This document shows, in pieces, positions 7,924 through 17,212 of a stretch of DNA of 64,000 nt. The notes beneath the pieces are model-generated. The model was not told where the DNA came from. It made no database searches and saw nothing but the letters and a program-made list of their open reading frames with translations. The translations under genes were made by a program, and so were the position numbers. The stretch's first letter is position 1, and each line of letters starts with the position of its first letter. Origin of the DNA: Gammaproteobacteria bacterium LSUCC0112. Lineage in GTDB: Bacteria; Pseudomonadota; Gammaproteobacteria; Pseudomonadales; Pseudohongiellaceae. The DNA is taken from positions 339,756 to 403,755 of the forward strand of contig SPIB01000001.1 in NCBI GenBank assembly GCA_004535785.1. Direction: 5' to 3'.

Positions 7924-9189
7924 ATGGTTCACAGCCCGACATGGTGGCATCAGTCAAACAATCTGGAGCAGTGGCTGGATGATTTTCTCAGCGACGCGCT
8001 GCGCCGACACGGACGCAGCGAGCTGCTTCAGGCGCGGCTGTGTGCCCCGTCCCAGCTGTTGACTGACTATAAAAGTCTTGGTTTTTCGTCTCTGGACATG
8101 GTGACGTTGGCTAGTCGATTTGCTGCATGTCTTGGCCTAAACCACACCGGGTTATCGGATTTGTTGCTGGCAAAACGCTCTGCTGCCGGATGGTGCGAGG
8201 TGGCACGTCGCAGCTTGGGCATCAATGACCGCCACGTCGGATTTTACTCTTCTGGCTCGACAGGTCGTCCAGCATTAAGTGTGCACGCCTTGCAAAAATT
8301 GCAGTGTGAAGCACACTTTTTTGCACAATTGCTGGCCCCCTTCAAACGCATTGTCTGCGCAGTCCCGTCTCACCATATCTACGGTTTTATCTGGGGCAAC
8401 ATATTGCCAGTCGCGCTCAACACACACTGCCTGCGCCTGAACCCCATAACCTCGCTGCCGGTCAGTTGGGCAGCACAATTCCACGAACACGATGTGATTG
8501 TTGCAACGCCGGACATCTGGCGCTTGCTGCTGGAGCTTGACGTTGCGTTGCCGACGCAGTTTGCCGCCATCAGCTCCACGGCACCGCTTGCACCCGAAGT
8601 TGCTGAAGCCTTGTCTGTGCGCTTCCCCGAGTCCACACAATTGGCCGTGTATGGCAGCACAGAAACAGCCGGATTGGCGTGGCGATACTGGACGCAGGCC
8701 GATTATCAGCTTCTGCCGTGGTGGCAACTGACCGAACAACACGACCGAGCCACGGTGTACTCAGAGCGCTTTGATGAACAACACACGCTGGACGATCAAC
8801 TTGTGATAGGCAGCAACGGACGCTTTCAGCTGCTTGGCAGACTCGATGACGTGGTGCAGATTGCTGGGCACAACATCAATCTGGTGACGCTGGCCTCGAC
8901 ACTGACATCCCATCCTGACCTGCTGAATGCCAAGGTGCGTTACCAGTATCGAGACGGCAGGCACGAGCTGCATTATTTTCTTGCGCTGCGTGAATGCCCA
9001 TCCACGTTGCCTGCCTGGTGTGAACAATTCAGCGTCTGGTTGTCGCAAGCGATGGGCGATGTACCACCACCGGCGTCGGTGATACTGGCAGCGTCCTTGC
9101 CTGCAAACACACTCAATAAAACGCTGAGTTGGGACGAGGGCGCATATCCGGTGATTGCGGGTGTCTTTAAAAACGCTTTCCCGCGTTGA
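7924..9189 (+). CDS. pcl: p-Coumarate-CoA-ligase-like AMP-binding enzyme (pCL)
   Basis: About 421 residues of adenylate-forming (ANL) enzyme: P-loop YSSGSTGRP, the A5 motif YGSTETAG, the A8 region GRLDDVVQIAGHNINL, and a C-terminal catalytic lysine in PANTLNKTL. It is shorter than typical acyl-CoA ligases, as are the pCL proteins found beside pyp in Rhodobacter. The expected role is activating p-coumarate to the CoA thioester that charges PYP Cys71. A TTG six bases upstream would overlap pyp by 4 bp and is a possible start. No tyrosine ammonia-lyase gene, the usual source of p-coumarate, lies in the window. Confidence 0.82.
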   Translation: MVHSPTWWHQSNNLEQWLDDFLSDALRRHGRSELLQARLCAPSQLLTDYKSLGFSSLDMVTLASRFAACLGLNHTGLSDLLLAKRSAAGWCEVARRSLGINDRHVGFYSSGSTGRPALSVHALQKLQCEAHFFAQLLAPFKRIVCAVPSHHIYGFIWGNILPVALNTHCLRLNPITSLPVSWAAQFHEHDVIVATPDIWRLLLELDVALPTQFAAISSTAPLAPEVAEALSVRFPESTQLAVYGSTETAGLAWRYWTQADYQLLPWWQLTEQHDRATVYSERFDEQHTLDDQLVIGSNGRFQLLGRLDDVVQIAGHNINLVTLASTLTSHPDLLNAKVRYQYRDGRHELHYFLALRECPSTLPAWCEQFSVWLSQAMGDVPPPASVILAASLPANTLNKTLSWDEGAYPVIAGVFKNAFPR

Positions 9190-9204
9190 TCAACTAGACG
9201 GGTA

Positions 9205-9233
9205 TCGACAAATTGTCCGGGTTGCGTTAGTTT
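9205..9233 (+). promoter_or_regulatory. Candidate promoter of tRNA-Gly
   Basis: TCGACA and TAGTTT are separated by 17 bases and followed by a GC-rich discriminator, as in stable-RNA promoters. The distance to the tRNA 5' end is about 30 bases. Called by eye. Confidence 0.4.
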
Positions 9234-9262
9234 GGCGGCCGATCAGCGTATCGAACATCCCT

Positions 9263-9336
9263 GCGGGTGTAGCTCAATGGTAGAGCTCTTGGTTCCCAAC
9301 CAAGTGACGAGGGTTCGATTCCCTTCACCCGCTCCA
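9263..9336 (+). tRNA. tRNA-Gly (anticodon CCC)
   Basis: A full cloverleaf can be folded: acceptor GCGGGTG/CACCCGC, D-arm with AGCTCAATGGTAGAGCT, anticodon stem CTTGG/CCAAG around the loop TTCCCAA (anticodon CCC, reading GGG), the T-arm GGGTTCGATTCCC, and an encoded CCA end. The decayed IS21 element begins about 90 bp downstream. Confidence 0.97.
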
Positions 9337-9427
9337 CTAGCACAAAATAGCCTGTATTTACTGATTACACATCAACAGCTTACAAGTTAAGACACGCTAA
9401 TTCCTGCAACAAATTCTCCGCCAGATT

Positions 9428-9489
9428 TGTTGAATTGCACTTAAAACTGACCCACTTCCCCCCAAGAATTGCATCGAAAATTGACCCAC
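9428..9489 (+). repeat. IS21 left terminal inverted repeat
   Basis: Begins TGTTGAATTGCAC and holds two spaced copies of the A/T-rich GACCCAC motif. It pairs with the reverse complement of the right end (11451-11501). Confidence 0.75.
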
Positions 9490-9531
9490 ATCTAACACTA
9501 CCCTCGCGACCATTGAGCGGGGGTTCCAGTA

Positions 9532-10652
9532 GTGATAAACGTGGCATTATTGAGTGTAATTCGGCGCTGGCACCATTGTGATTGCATCGGCATCCAAGAC
9601 ATCGCTAGGCGTACCGGACTTTCGCGCAACACGGTTCGCAAATATCTGGCCAGTCAGATACTGGACCCGCAGTATCCCAAACGCATGCCCCCCACCAAGC
9701 TGGACGATTACGAGGCAACACTGACCAGCTGGTTGCATCGGGAAGCTAAGCGCCACCGCAAGAACCGTCGCAGCGTCAAGCAGTTATACCGTGACCTGAT
9801 TCCACTGGGGTACACCGGTTCTAATGATCGGGTAGCTGATTTCGCTAAGCACTGGAGGCGCCAACAAATGGAGTTGGCCCTGAAGGATGACAAGCAGGCC
9901 TACATTCCGTTGAGCTTTGACCCCGGCGAAGCATTCCAGTTTGACTGGAGCGAGGATTGGGCGCTGGGTGCTGGTGTAAAAACAAAGCTGTAGGTGGCGC
10001 ATACCAAGCTGAGTCACAGCCGCGCGTCTGCCATGCGCGCCTATCTGCAGCAGACACATGAGATGCTCTTTGATGCGCACGAACACGCCTTCGCGCTGTT
10101 CGGCGGTGTGCCACAGCGCGGCATCTACGACAACATGAAGACGGCTATCGACAAAGTTATCCGGGGTAAATTGCGGCAGGTCAACAAGCGCTTTGAGGCC
10201 ATGGCCAGTCATTATCTGTTTGATACACAGTTCTGTAACCCAGCCTCTGGTTGGGAGAAGGGGCTATTGGAGAAAGCAGTGCGTGATGCCTGGCACAGTA
10301 TCTGGCCGTTGCTCAGCGCAAACCGGGTGCATTGCGATATGGGGCTCCCTTCAACGAACTACCGGAAAGCTTCCAGCGTTTGCAGCAAATACTACTGAGA
10401 CGCCCTGACGGTGATCGGGAGATTGTGGAGATACTGGCGCTGGTGTTACTACACGATGAGCAGCTTGTTGAACGTGCGGTTGAGCAGGCACTGATCAGTG
10501 AGCAACGCTCCAAACAGCATGTGCTCAACTGCCTGAGCCGGCTTGATGAGGCGCCAAGACCGGACGCACTGGAGCCGCCACAACCGCTGCGGCTAAGAAC
10601 AGAGCCGCAGGCAAATACCGCCCGTTACGATTATCTGCGGGGGGGGGGGCAA
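9532..10652 (+). pseudogene. istA: istA transposase remnant
   Basis: It starts at a GTG. The N-terminal helix-turn-helix (IARRTGLSRNTVRKYLA) and the beginning of the RNase-H-like catalytic core (FQFDWSEDW) are intact. A TAG at 9991-9993 then interrupts the frame, which resumes directly with HTKLSHSRA. Around 10310-10335 the sequence jumps, with a frame change, from GWEKGLLEKAVRDAW to the C-terminal PFNELPESFQRLQ; family members have roughly 130-150 more residues there. The end runs into an 11-G tract (10639-10649) at the istA/istB junction. Not functional. Confidence 0.87.
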
Positions 10653-10655
10653 GCA

Positions 10656-11429
10656 ATGAACACTGATGTCATGGTGCGTCTCCTGAAGACACTTAATCTG
10701 TTCGGCATGGCCCTAAGTGTAGATGAACTGGCTGGCGAATCCTCACCTGCCTACCAGCAGGCATTACCGATACTGGAAAGTCTGCTTAAAGCCGAAGTCG
10801 CTGAGCGCGATGTTCGCTCGATACAATACTAGATGAAGGTGGCTCGCTTCCCAGCCTACCGGGATATGGCCAGTTTCGACTTCGCTCAAAGCACGCTTGA
10901 TGAAACCTTGATCCGCACCTTGCACCGCTGTCAGTTTGTCGAGGACACACAGAATCTGGTGCGTGTTGGCAGCCCGGGCACCAGTAAAACTCACTTGGCA
11001 ACTGCCTTGGGGGTGCAAGCGATCCAACATCACCGCTATCGGGTTCGGTTCCTGTCAACGATTGGTTTAGTTAATGCGCTTGAACAGGAAAAATAACAAG
11101 GCGCTCAAGGCTGTATTGCCAATCGGCTGACCCACACGGACTTGGTGATCCTGGACGAGCTTGGCTACTTACCTTTCAGTCAGGCTGGGGGTGCTTTGCT
11201 GTTCCACCTACTCAGCAAGTTGTATGAAAAAACCAGTCTTATCATCACCACCAATCTGAGGTTTGCCGAATGGCCAACGGTTTTTGGTGACGCAAAGATG
11301 ACCACCGCTTTACTCGATCGACTGACTCATCATTGCCACATCATCGTGACCGGCAATGACAGTTACCGTTTCAATCTTTCAACGAAACAAAACAGGGAGG
11401 GAAACGCTGGCAGAAAGAGGAGCATCTAA
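10656..11429 (+). pseudogene. istB: istB ATPase remnant
   Basis: The frame begins MNTDVMVRLLKTLNLFGMA, the usual IstB N-terminus, and shows the AAA+ core and Walker B region ([14 protein letters not shown]). Nonsense codons occur at 10830-10832 (TAG before MKVARFPAYRD) and 11094-11096 (TAA after NALEQEK). The Walker A reads GSPGTSKTHLA where GxPGTGKTHLA is usual, so the P-loop glycine before the lysine is replaced by serine. IstB normally helps IstA in target selection. Dead copy. Confidence 0.87.
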
Positions 11430-11450
11430 ACCATAATTGGGCAAATCAGG

Positions 11451-11501
11451 CGGGTCAATTTTCAGTGCAATTGGTGGGTCAGTTTTAGGGGCAACTTAAC
11501 A
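11451..11501 (-). repeat. IS21 right terminal inverted repeat
   Basis: The reverse complement begins TGTTAAGTTGCCCCTAAAAC and matches the left end, including the inner GAAAATTGACCC copy. Confidence 0.75.
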
Positions 11502-11637
11502 ACATAATCTAAATGCGCATGTACCAGTGAATTAGGCCTCACAAGCAGACTAACGGCACTGGATGACACACGCGTGTTCCGGTAGCATCGCGCCCAATTG
11601 ATTCATCAATCCGACTACCCCCAGAGAACACCCCGCA

Positions 11638-12249
11638 ATGGACCCGCTTGGCAAAATTATTCAATGGATCGCTGAATACGGTATTTTTGGCCTGCTGGCC
11701 CTGGGGCTTGCCGAGCGTTTTATCCCGCTGCTGCCATCGTATGGCGTGCTGGTCGCTATCGGTATCGCTGCAGGGAATGGTGAGTGGTCAGTATTGGCAG
11801 CCATCGTTGGTACGGTCACCGGCAGTGTCAGCGGTTGTCTGGTGTTTTACTGGCTGGCGGTGTCGTTGAGTGAAGCGCGCAGTTATCGCTTTTTGTATTG
11901 GGTGGGACGACTGGTGGGTTTGTCACAAGCCAGAGTGGATCGCACGGTGGTATCGTTTCGCGCCAATCAGCGCACGCTGGCGTTTGTTATGCAACTGATC
12001 CCGACCATCCGGCTGATTTCCCCCATCATCGCAGGCTTGTTCCACGCGGAAGCCAAAGTCTTCAGCCTGGCAACACTGTCTGGCATCGTGCTCTGGAACT
12101 GTCTGTTTATTGGTGTCGGGTATATTGCTGAAGGTTTTGTGCCGGACGCCAACGCCTCAACACTGGCGGTGCAGGTGCTGGTGGTGCTTATTTTTGTGGA
12201 ACTGGGAGCCGCACTGATCTGGCGCTGGCGACACGGCAAACACCATTGA
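11638..12249 (+). CDS. DedA/SNARE-associated family membrane protein
   Basis: 203 residues with four to five hydrophobic segments. The N-terminal half has the DedA-type re-entrant region (GLAERFIPLLPSYGVLVAIG) and the second half the conserved FRANQRTLAFVMQLIPTIRLISPIIAGL, equivalent to the F/GRF-xPxxR motif of the family. DedA proteins are inner-membrane proteins linked to lipid scrambling, membrane homeostasis and proton motive force. Monocistronic between the IS remnant and a convergent kinase gene. Confidence 0.8.
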   Translation: MDPLGKIIQWIAEYGIFGLLALGLAERFIPLLPSYGVLVAIGIAAGNGEWSVLAAIVGTVTGSVSGCLVFYWLAVSLSEARSYRFLYWVGRLVGLSQARVDRTVVSFRANQRTLAFVMQLIPTIRLISPIIAGLFHAEAKVFSLATLSGIVLWNCLFIGVGYIAEGFVPDANASTLAVQVLVVLIFVELGAALIWRWRHGKHH

Positions 12250-12261
12250 TCTGAGACTGAC

Positions 12262-13167
12262 TTAGTCAGCGAGTTGCCGATAATGGGCATTGACGATGCG
12301 ATGGTCAGGATCGAGGTCGAATACCACATTAGCGCGCTCGGGCAAGGTCTCAAGCATGAGTCGAGTCAGCCGCTCATAATGCATGATGAACCACCGCAGC
12401 TCTGCGTCGTTCATAATGCCTGCGGCCACCTCGCCAGCGGTTCTGGCCTGTAACTTTTTCTCCTGCAAACTGCGCCACTCGGTAATGCTTTCCATGGAAG
12501 GTGCTTTTAACATCACCAGTAAATCGAACTGACTAAACAGGCGTTGGTAGTCCAGCAGGTGTTGCTCAATAAACGCGCGCCAGCGTCCGTCAGCATCCTG
12601 TTCTTGTTCAAGACGGTTGATGGGTTCACCCGCCAGTGAGGCTGGCAGAGCACCGACACACCAGCCTTCGATCACAATGACATCCACCGGCCCATGATGG
12701 ACGTTCCAATCCTGTACCGGTCGCCGGTCGTCGCGTGATTTGTCAAACCTGGGAATGTCGACAAGGGTATCTGATGTTGCTGCTTTCAGATCAGCCAACA
12801 GCGATAAACCCATCGCCAGATCATGGGTGCCGGGCACCCCACGTGTTTGCAGTAACGGATGAACATCGCGGGCAAGTTCGCTACGTTGGGCGCGCGTGAG
12901 ATAAATGTCATCAATCGACAACACCACGCATTCAAGGTTCCGTGCCCGCAACAAGCGTTTTAACAACTCTGAGAGAGTCGATTTGCCCGTGCCTTGTGCG
13001 CCGTTGATACCAACCACCAGTGTCTGCTGCCGATGCTGATGGCATAGTGTGATGTAGTCTGCCAGCGGCAAATAATAGTGGCTGGCAAGCGAGGCAAAGT
13101 CAGCTGGCAGATGCTCATCAACAATGAGTTGCCGGATGATCTGTTGAGGTGTTTGTGGCTTTGACAT
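12262..13167 (-). CDS. P-loop kinase, D-glycerate 3-kinase type
   Basis: About 301 residues. Walker A is NGAQGTGKST (residues 55-64), followed by SIDDIYLTRAQR, RGVPGTHDLAMG and IPRFDKSRDDR, then VIVIEGWCVGALP as the Walker-B-like strand. This set is typical of the plant-type D-glycerate 3-kinase/YggC group, which phosphorylates glycerate to 3-phosphoglycerate. Substrate assignment by motif only; it could act on another small sugar acid. I chose the ATG giving MSKPQTPQQ; a start 30 bases upstream would add an atypical N-terminus. Confidence 0.75.
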   Translation of the reverse strand: MSKPQTPQQIIRQLIVDEHLPADFASLASHYYLPLADYITLCHQHRQQTLVVGINGAQGTGKSTLSELLKRLLRARNLECVVLSIDDIYLTRAQRSELARDVHPLLQTRGVPGTHDLAMGLSLLADLKAATSDTLVDIPRFDKSRDDRRPVQDWNVHHGPVDVIVIEGWCVGALPASLAGEPINRLEQEQDADGRWRAFIEQHLLDYQRLFSQFDLLVMLKAPSMESITEWRSLQEKKLQARTAGEVAAGIMNDAELRWFIMHYERLTRLMLETLPERANVVFDLDPDHRIVNAHYRQLAD

Positions 13168-13251
13168 GCTGTGTTTTATGATCTCTACTATCAGCACTGG
13201 ATCGACACCGTTAATAACAATAACCCTCTAAAAACAACAAAGAGGTCAGAC

Positions 13252-14925
13252 ATGACACCCGCACTGTACACCAGAATGACAACCACACCATCCCGTCTGG
13301 CGTTTATGTTGCTGGGATTGTTGTGCCTCGCACTGTTCAACGGCAGCGTCTGGGCACAAAACGGCCCCGCCAACAAACAGATTGTGATGGTGCCGATGCG
13401 TGACGGCGTGAAGCTGGCAACCAATATTTACCTGCCTGACGGGGACGGCCCCTTCCCGGTGGTGTTAACACGTACCCCGTATGACAAAGATGGTGTGGAC
13501 AACAGCGTGGCGCGTTACAACGAACGTGGCTACGCATTGATCTCGCAGGATGTGCGCGGACGTTACGATTCAGAGGGTGAAAACCGGCCGTTTGAAACCG
13601 ACATCGAAGACGGTTACGACACCGTGGAGTGGATCGCGGCACAGCCCTTCAGCAACGGCAAAATCGGCATCTTTGGCACATCAGCCCCCGGCATCACCTC
13701 CAATCTGGCCGCCGCGTCAGCGCCGCCGCATTTAATGGCTGCTTATGTCACGGTGGCACCTGACAGCCTTTTTTACCGTTCACGTTTTGTGGGTGGCGTC
13801 TTTAAAGAAAGTCACTCCGGCGGCTGGCTGCGGGGTCAGGGCGTGAGTGAAGACATGATCAATGCCTATCGCGCGCGCGCAGTACTCGACGAGCAGTGGC
13901 GTGCCACTGACTTTATGTTCCATCGGCACAATGTGCAGATCCCAGTGTATAACGTTGGCGGCTGGCATGACATTTACGCCGAGGGCTCGCTGTTCAACTT
14001 TGTGTACCTGCAAAATGAGGGACACCCGGCCGCCCGTGGCAAACAAAAGCTGTTTATGGGTGCATTCGGTCACGGCACGTTGCAAGGTGACCTCGAATAT
14101 CCCGGTGGTGGTTTTATCAATGGCGACCTAGAACAGCAAATGCGCTGGTGGGATTACTGGCTGAAAGATATCGATAACGGCATCATGGATGAACCCGCAG
14201 TCAGCATTTACATGATGGGCTCCGCGCGCACAGGCGCGGTGTCACCGCATAACCGCGTGATTCATATGGACAGCTGGCCACCGGAGGCCACACTGACAAA
14301 CTACTATTTGCAGCCGGATATGAGTCTGGCCACCACGCTACCTGCTGCGTCTGAGGCATTCAAAACCTATGTGTTTGATCCGGCTAATCCGGTACCGACC
14401 ATGGGTGGTCAGAACCTCGGTGCGGATGTTGGCCCCCGTGATCAACGTGAGATCGGCCAGCGTCAGGACTACCTGCGCTTTGCGACCCCCGTGCTCGACA
14501 CTGATACGGTGGTTGCCGGCCATATCGACATGGAGTTGTATGTGTCAACCGACGCGCTGGATACCGATTTTGTGGTCAAACTGGTGGATATCTACCCAGA
14601 TGGTTACGAAGCCTTGATTCTGGATTATCCAATGCGGGCACGCTTCCGCGATGGCCAGAATCCCGAAGATGTGAAACTGATGACGCCCGGCGCCGTTGAA
14701 AAGCTCACCATCAATATGTGGAGCACGGCGCAAACCTTTGAAAAAGGGCATCGTATCGGCGTGCATGTGACGTCCAGCAATTTCCCGCGTTTTGCGGTGA
14801 ACCCCAACAATGGTGCGGCATTGGATGATGTTGCAGCACCCGCCAAGGCTGCGCAGAATACCGTCTATTTTGACAGCAGCCGGCCGTCTGCCATCATTCT
14901 GCCGATTGTCACGGACGCCTTGTAA
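13252..14925 (+). CDS. Exported CocE/NonD-family hydrolase (X-Pro peptidase S15 fold)
   Basis: 557 residues. After a signal peptide ending VWAQ it has the CocE/S15 arrangement: VPMRDGVKLATNIYLPDG, RTPYDKDG, ISQDVRGRYDSEG, and the nucleophile elbow GIFGTSAPG with Ser144. The cap is followed by GGWHDIYAEGS and GAFGHGTL (candidate acid and histidine), then a C-terminal jelly-roll (MELYVSTDALDTDFVVKLVD, RIGVHVTSSNFPRFAVNPN). Such enzymes cleave acyl or peptide bonds; natural substrates are mostly unknown. The ATG at 13252 has AGAGGT just upstream and gives the signal peptide directly. Confidence 0.88.
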   Translation: MTPALYTRMTTTPSRLAFMLLGLLCLALFNGSVWAQNGPANKQIVMVPMRDGVKLATNIYLPDGDGPFPVVLTRTPYDKDGVDNSVARYNERGYALISQDVRGRYDSEGENRPFETDIEDGYDTVEWIAAQPFSNGKIGIFGTSAPGITSNLAAASAPPHLMAAYVTVAPDSLFYRSRFVGGVFKESHSGGWLRGQGVSEDMINAYRARAVLDEQWRATDFMFHRHNVQIPVYNVGGWHDIYAEGSLFNFVYLQNEGHPAARGKQKLFMGAFGHGTLQGDLEYPGGGFINGDLEQQMRWWDYWLKDIDNGIMDEPAVSIYMMGSARTGAVSPHNRVIHMDSWPPEATLTNYYLQPDMSLATTLPAASEAFKTYVFDPANPVPTMGGQNLGADVGPRDQREIGQRQDYLRFATPVLDTDTVVAGHIDMELYVSTDALDTDFVVKLVDIYPDGYEALILDYPMRARFRDGQNPEDVKLMTPGAVEKLTINMWSTAQTFEKGHRIGVHVTSSNFPRFAVNPNNGAALDDVAAPAKAAQNTVYFDSSRPSAIILPIVTDAL

Positions 14926-15825
14926 CTACTGCGTTGAACCCGCCACTTCAAAGCGGGCCAGCCCAATCAGCTGGCCCGAGTCAGTGAGCACTCTGATTTG
15001 CCAACTGCCCAACACATCGTCGTAGAAGTTCAATTTGTGAGTCCAGGCATACAAACCCGAGGCACGCAGGTCAGCTTCGGAAATGGTCTGCAGACTCTCG
15101 CCGGGGGTACGTTGCGCGCGATCAACCTGCTGAGACAATGTTATGCCATTCAGCTCCAGCGAGGCTGGCGGGATCAGAGTGCGTGCCTGCCAGATTATCA
15201 AACCCAGTACGATCAGCCCGCCAAACCGCAATGGCATGCGCCACCAGTGACCGTTTGGCATCCCGCCAAACAGACTGGGAACACTGAATACCAGCGACAC
15301 GATCAGCGCGAGTTGCAAACTTTGTTCGGTATTCAGTAGTAGGAGTAGTGGCAGGACAACCAATAACACGGCGAACAACGTCATGGCGTGAAACACCAGA
15401 TAAAATCCGCGGCGTTTGGCCAGTTGGCCGTGATAAATGGGATCAATCACCGAGATGACCGCGGAGCCGGTGAGTGTCGCCGTAAATAAGGCTTGGGCGT
15501 GATTCCAGGTGGTTGCAGCCAAAAAGAAAGACAGTGCAAAAAACAGGCTTTCCTGATGCACCATCTGTGTTCCAACGCGCATCACCACGGGCGGCATCTG
15601 CACACCGAACATCTTGTGAAATAACAGCCTGATCCAGGGTTCCAGCACCAACAGCAACCAACTGACCAGCATCAATATGGCCAGCGTTTGCGCAAAAGCC
15701 TCGCGCCCTTCCACCAGCACATAACTGGCAACACCCGAGATAAACCCAACAATCGCCATCAAGCCGGGATGCCGTTTGAGAAACTCAAATGAAGTCAGCA
15801 CCCACGCCCCGATGATGTCCTTCAC
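14926..15825 (-). CDS. DUF5924-like membrane protein with C-terminal DUF2914-like domain
   Basis: 299 residues: about six hydrophobic segments in the first 215 residues, then a soluble C-terminal domain (YAWTHKLNFYDDVLGSWQIRV...GQLIGLARFEV) of DUF2914 type, probably periplasmic. The start is GTG. It lies just before aroA's end on the same strand (29 bp gap), so it may be transcribed with aroA. Function unknown. Confidence 0.7.
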   Translation of the reverse strand: MKDIIGAWVLTSFEFLKRHPGLMAIVGFISGVASYVLVEGREAFAQTLAILMLVSWLLLVLEPWIRLLFHKMFGVQMPPVVMRVGTQMVHQESLFFALSFFLAATTWNHAQALFTATLTGSAVISVIDPIYHGQLAKRRGFYLVFHAMTLFAVLLVVLPLLLLLNTEQSLQLALIVSLVFSVPSLFGGMPNGHWWRMPLRFGGLIVLGLIIWQARTLIPPASLELNGITLSQQVDRAQRTPGESLQTISEADLRASGLYAWTHKLNFYDDVLGSWQIRVLTDSGQLIGLARFEVAGSTQ

Positions 15826-15853
15826 ACTGTGTTTACTCCAGAGCCCGCTTTGA

Positions 15854-17152
15854 TTAGCGGGTCATCGCGCAGAACAACTCAAAATAGTTTGGAAACGTTT
15901 TGCTGATACAACCCGGGTCATTGATCACAATGGCACTGTCGCCAAAGGCCGCCAACGAAAAACACATGGCCATACGGTGATCATTGTAGGTATCAATGGC
16001 TGCCGGCAGTATCTTGGTTGGTGGATGAATCACAATAGAGTCATTGCCCTCTTCCACCTGCGCACCCACTTTACGTAATTCGGTTGCCATCGCCGTCAGA
16101 CGATCGGTTTCTTTCACGCGCCAGTTGTAGATATTGCGGATTGCGGTAGGCCCCTTGGCAAACAACGCCGTGGTGGCGATGGTCATCGCCGCGTCAGGGA
16201 TATGATTCAAATCCACATCCACACCATTGAGCTCGCCTTTGCTGACCTCAATCCAGGTATCACCCCAGGTAACGATGGCGCCCATTTGTTCCAGTACTTC
16301 GGCAAATCTGGCATCACCTTGCACACTGGCAGTGCCCGTGCCATGCACGCGCACGGTACCACCGGCAATTGCAGCGGCTGCCAGAAAATAGGAGGCGGAC
16401 GAGGCATCGCCTTCGACCATGATATCGCCGGGCGCGACGTAGTGCTGGCCAGCGCGAATCACAAAGCGTTGGTCGTTGTGGTTCTCGACCTGCACACTAA
16501 AACGTTTCATAACATCCAGCGTGATGTGAATATACGGTTTGGAAACCAATTCGCCTTCCACAGTCATATCAAGATCTTCGCGGCATAACGGAGCAGTCAT
16601 CAACATGGCGGTCAAAAACTGGCTGGAGATATTGCCGCGAATACTGACCTTGCCACCGTTCAGGCCAGCTGCATGGATGCGCAGTGGCGGGAAACCATGC
16701 GGCCCTGTGTATTCAATGTTGGCACCGCAAGCGACCAAGGCGTCTACCAAGTCGGCAATCGGACGTTCTGACATGCGAGGCTCACCCGTCAACTCAAACT
16801 CACCATTGCCCGCGGCAAGCGCGGCAGTTAACGGCCGCATGGCGGTGCCGGCGTTGCCCAGAAACAGCGACAACACACCGTCGTGGGTTAAAGGCCCGGC
16901 GTTGCCATGCACAACACAACGAGTTTTGTCTTCGCTGAGCTCATAAGACACACCCAGCGCTCGCAACGCCTGCAGCATAAAACGCACATCATCACTGTCC
17001 AGCAGATTGCTGATGCGGGTTTCACCCTTTGCCAGCGCCGCCAGCAACAGGATTCGATTGGACAGGCTTTTGGAGCCGGGAAGCGTGACATCACCCTGAA
17101 TATGGCTGACCGGATTCAGGGTGAGTGTTGCAGGTGACGATTGAGAGTGCAT
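15854..17152 (-). CDS. aroA: 3-Phosphoshikimate 1-carboxyvinyltransferase (EPSP synthase)
   Basis: 432 residues, the size of E. coli AroA. It carries the N-terminal PGSKSLSNR, the second signature [35 protein letters not shown] and the C-terminal [19 protein letters not shown] and [14 protein letters not shown]. It condenses shikimate-3-phosphate with phosphoenolpyruvate in aromatic amino acid synthesis. The glycine-containing GNAGTAMRP loop is of class I type. Start taken as ATG at 17152; a TTG two codons upstream is possible. Confidence 0.97.
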   Translation of the reverse strand: MHSQSSPATLTLNPVSHIQGDVTLPGSKSLSNRILLLAALAKGETRISNLLDSDDVRFMLQALRALGVSYELSEDKTRCVVHGNAGPLTHDGVLSLFLGNAGTAMRPLTAALAAGNGEFELTGEPRMSERPIADLVDALVACGANIEYTGPHGFPPLRIHAAGLNGGKVSIRGNISSQFLTAMLMTAPLCREDLDMTVEGELVSKPYIHITLDVMKRFSVQVENHNDQRFVIRAGQHYVAPGDIMVEGDASSASYFLAAAAIAGGTVRVHGTGTASVQGDARFAEVLEQMGAIVTWGDTWIEVSKGELNGVDVDLNHIPDAAMTIATTALFAKGPTAIRNIYNWRVKETDRLTAMATELRKVGAQVEEGNDSIVIHPPTKILPAAIDTYNDHRMAMCFSLAAFGDSAIVINDPGCISKTFPNYFELFCAMTR

Positions 17153-17212
17153 GATCAACAGCGCCGCGATAAATGGGAGTCGCGGATTATAGTGGAAAGC
17201 GGCCCCTGGGTG

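Larger units (their letters stand above)
9428..11501 (+). mobile_element. Decayed IS21-family insertion element
   Basis: The two ends form imperfect inverted repeats. Each contains an outer copy (TAAAACTGACCCAC) and an inner copy (GAAAATTGACCC), the multiple terminal repeats typical of IS21. Inside are remnants of istA and istB in normal order. At least two in-frame stops in istB, one in istA, and a deletion with frameshift in istA make it non-autonomous. No clear target duplication is visible at the ends, so the outer boundaries are good to a few bases only. Confidence 0.85.
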
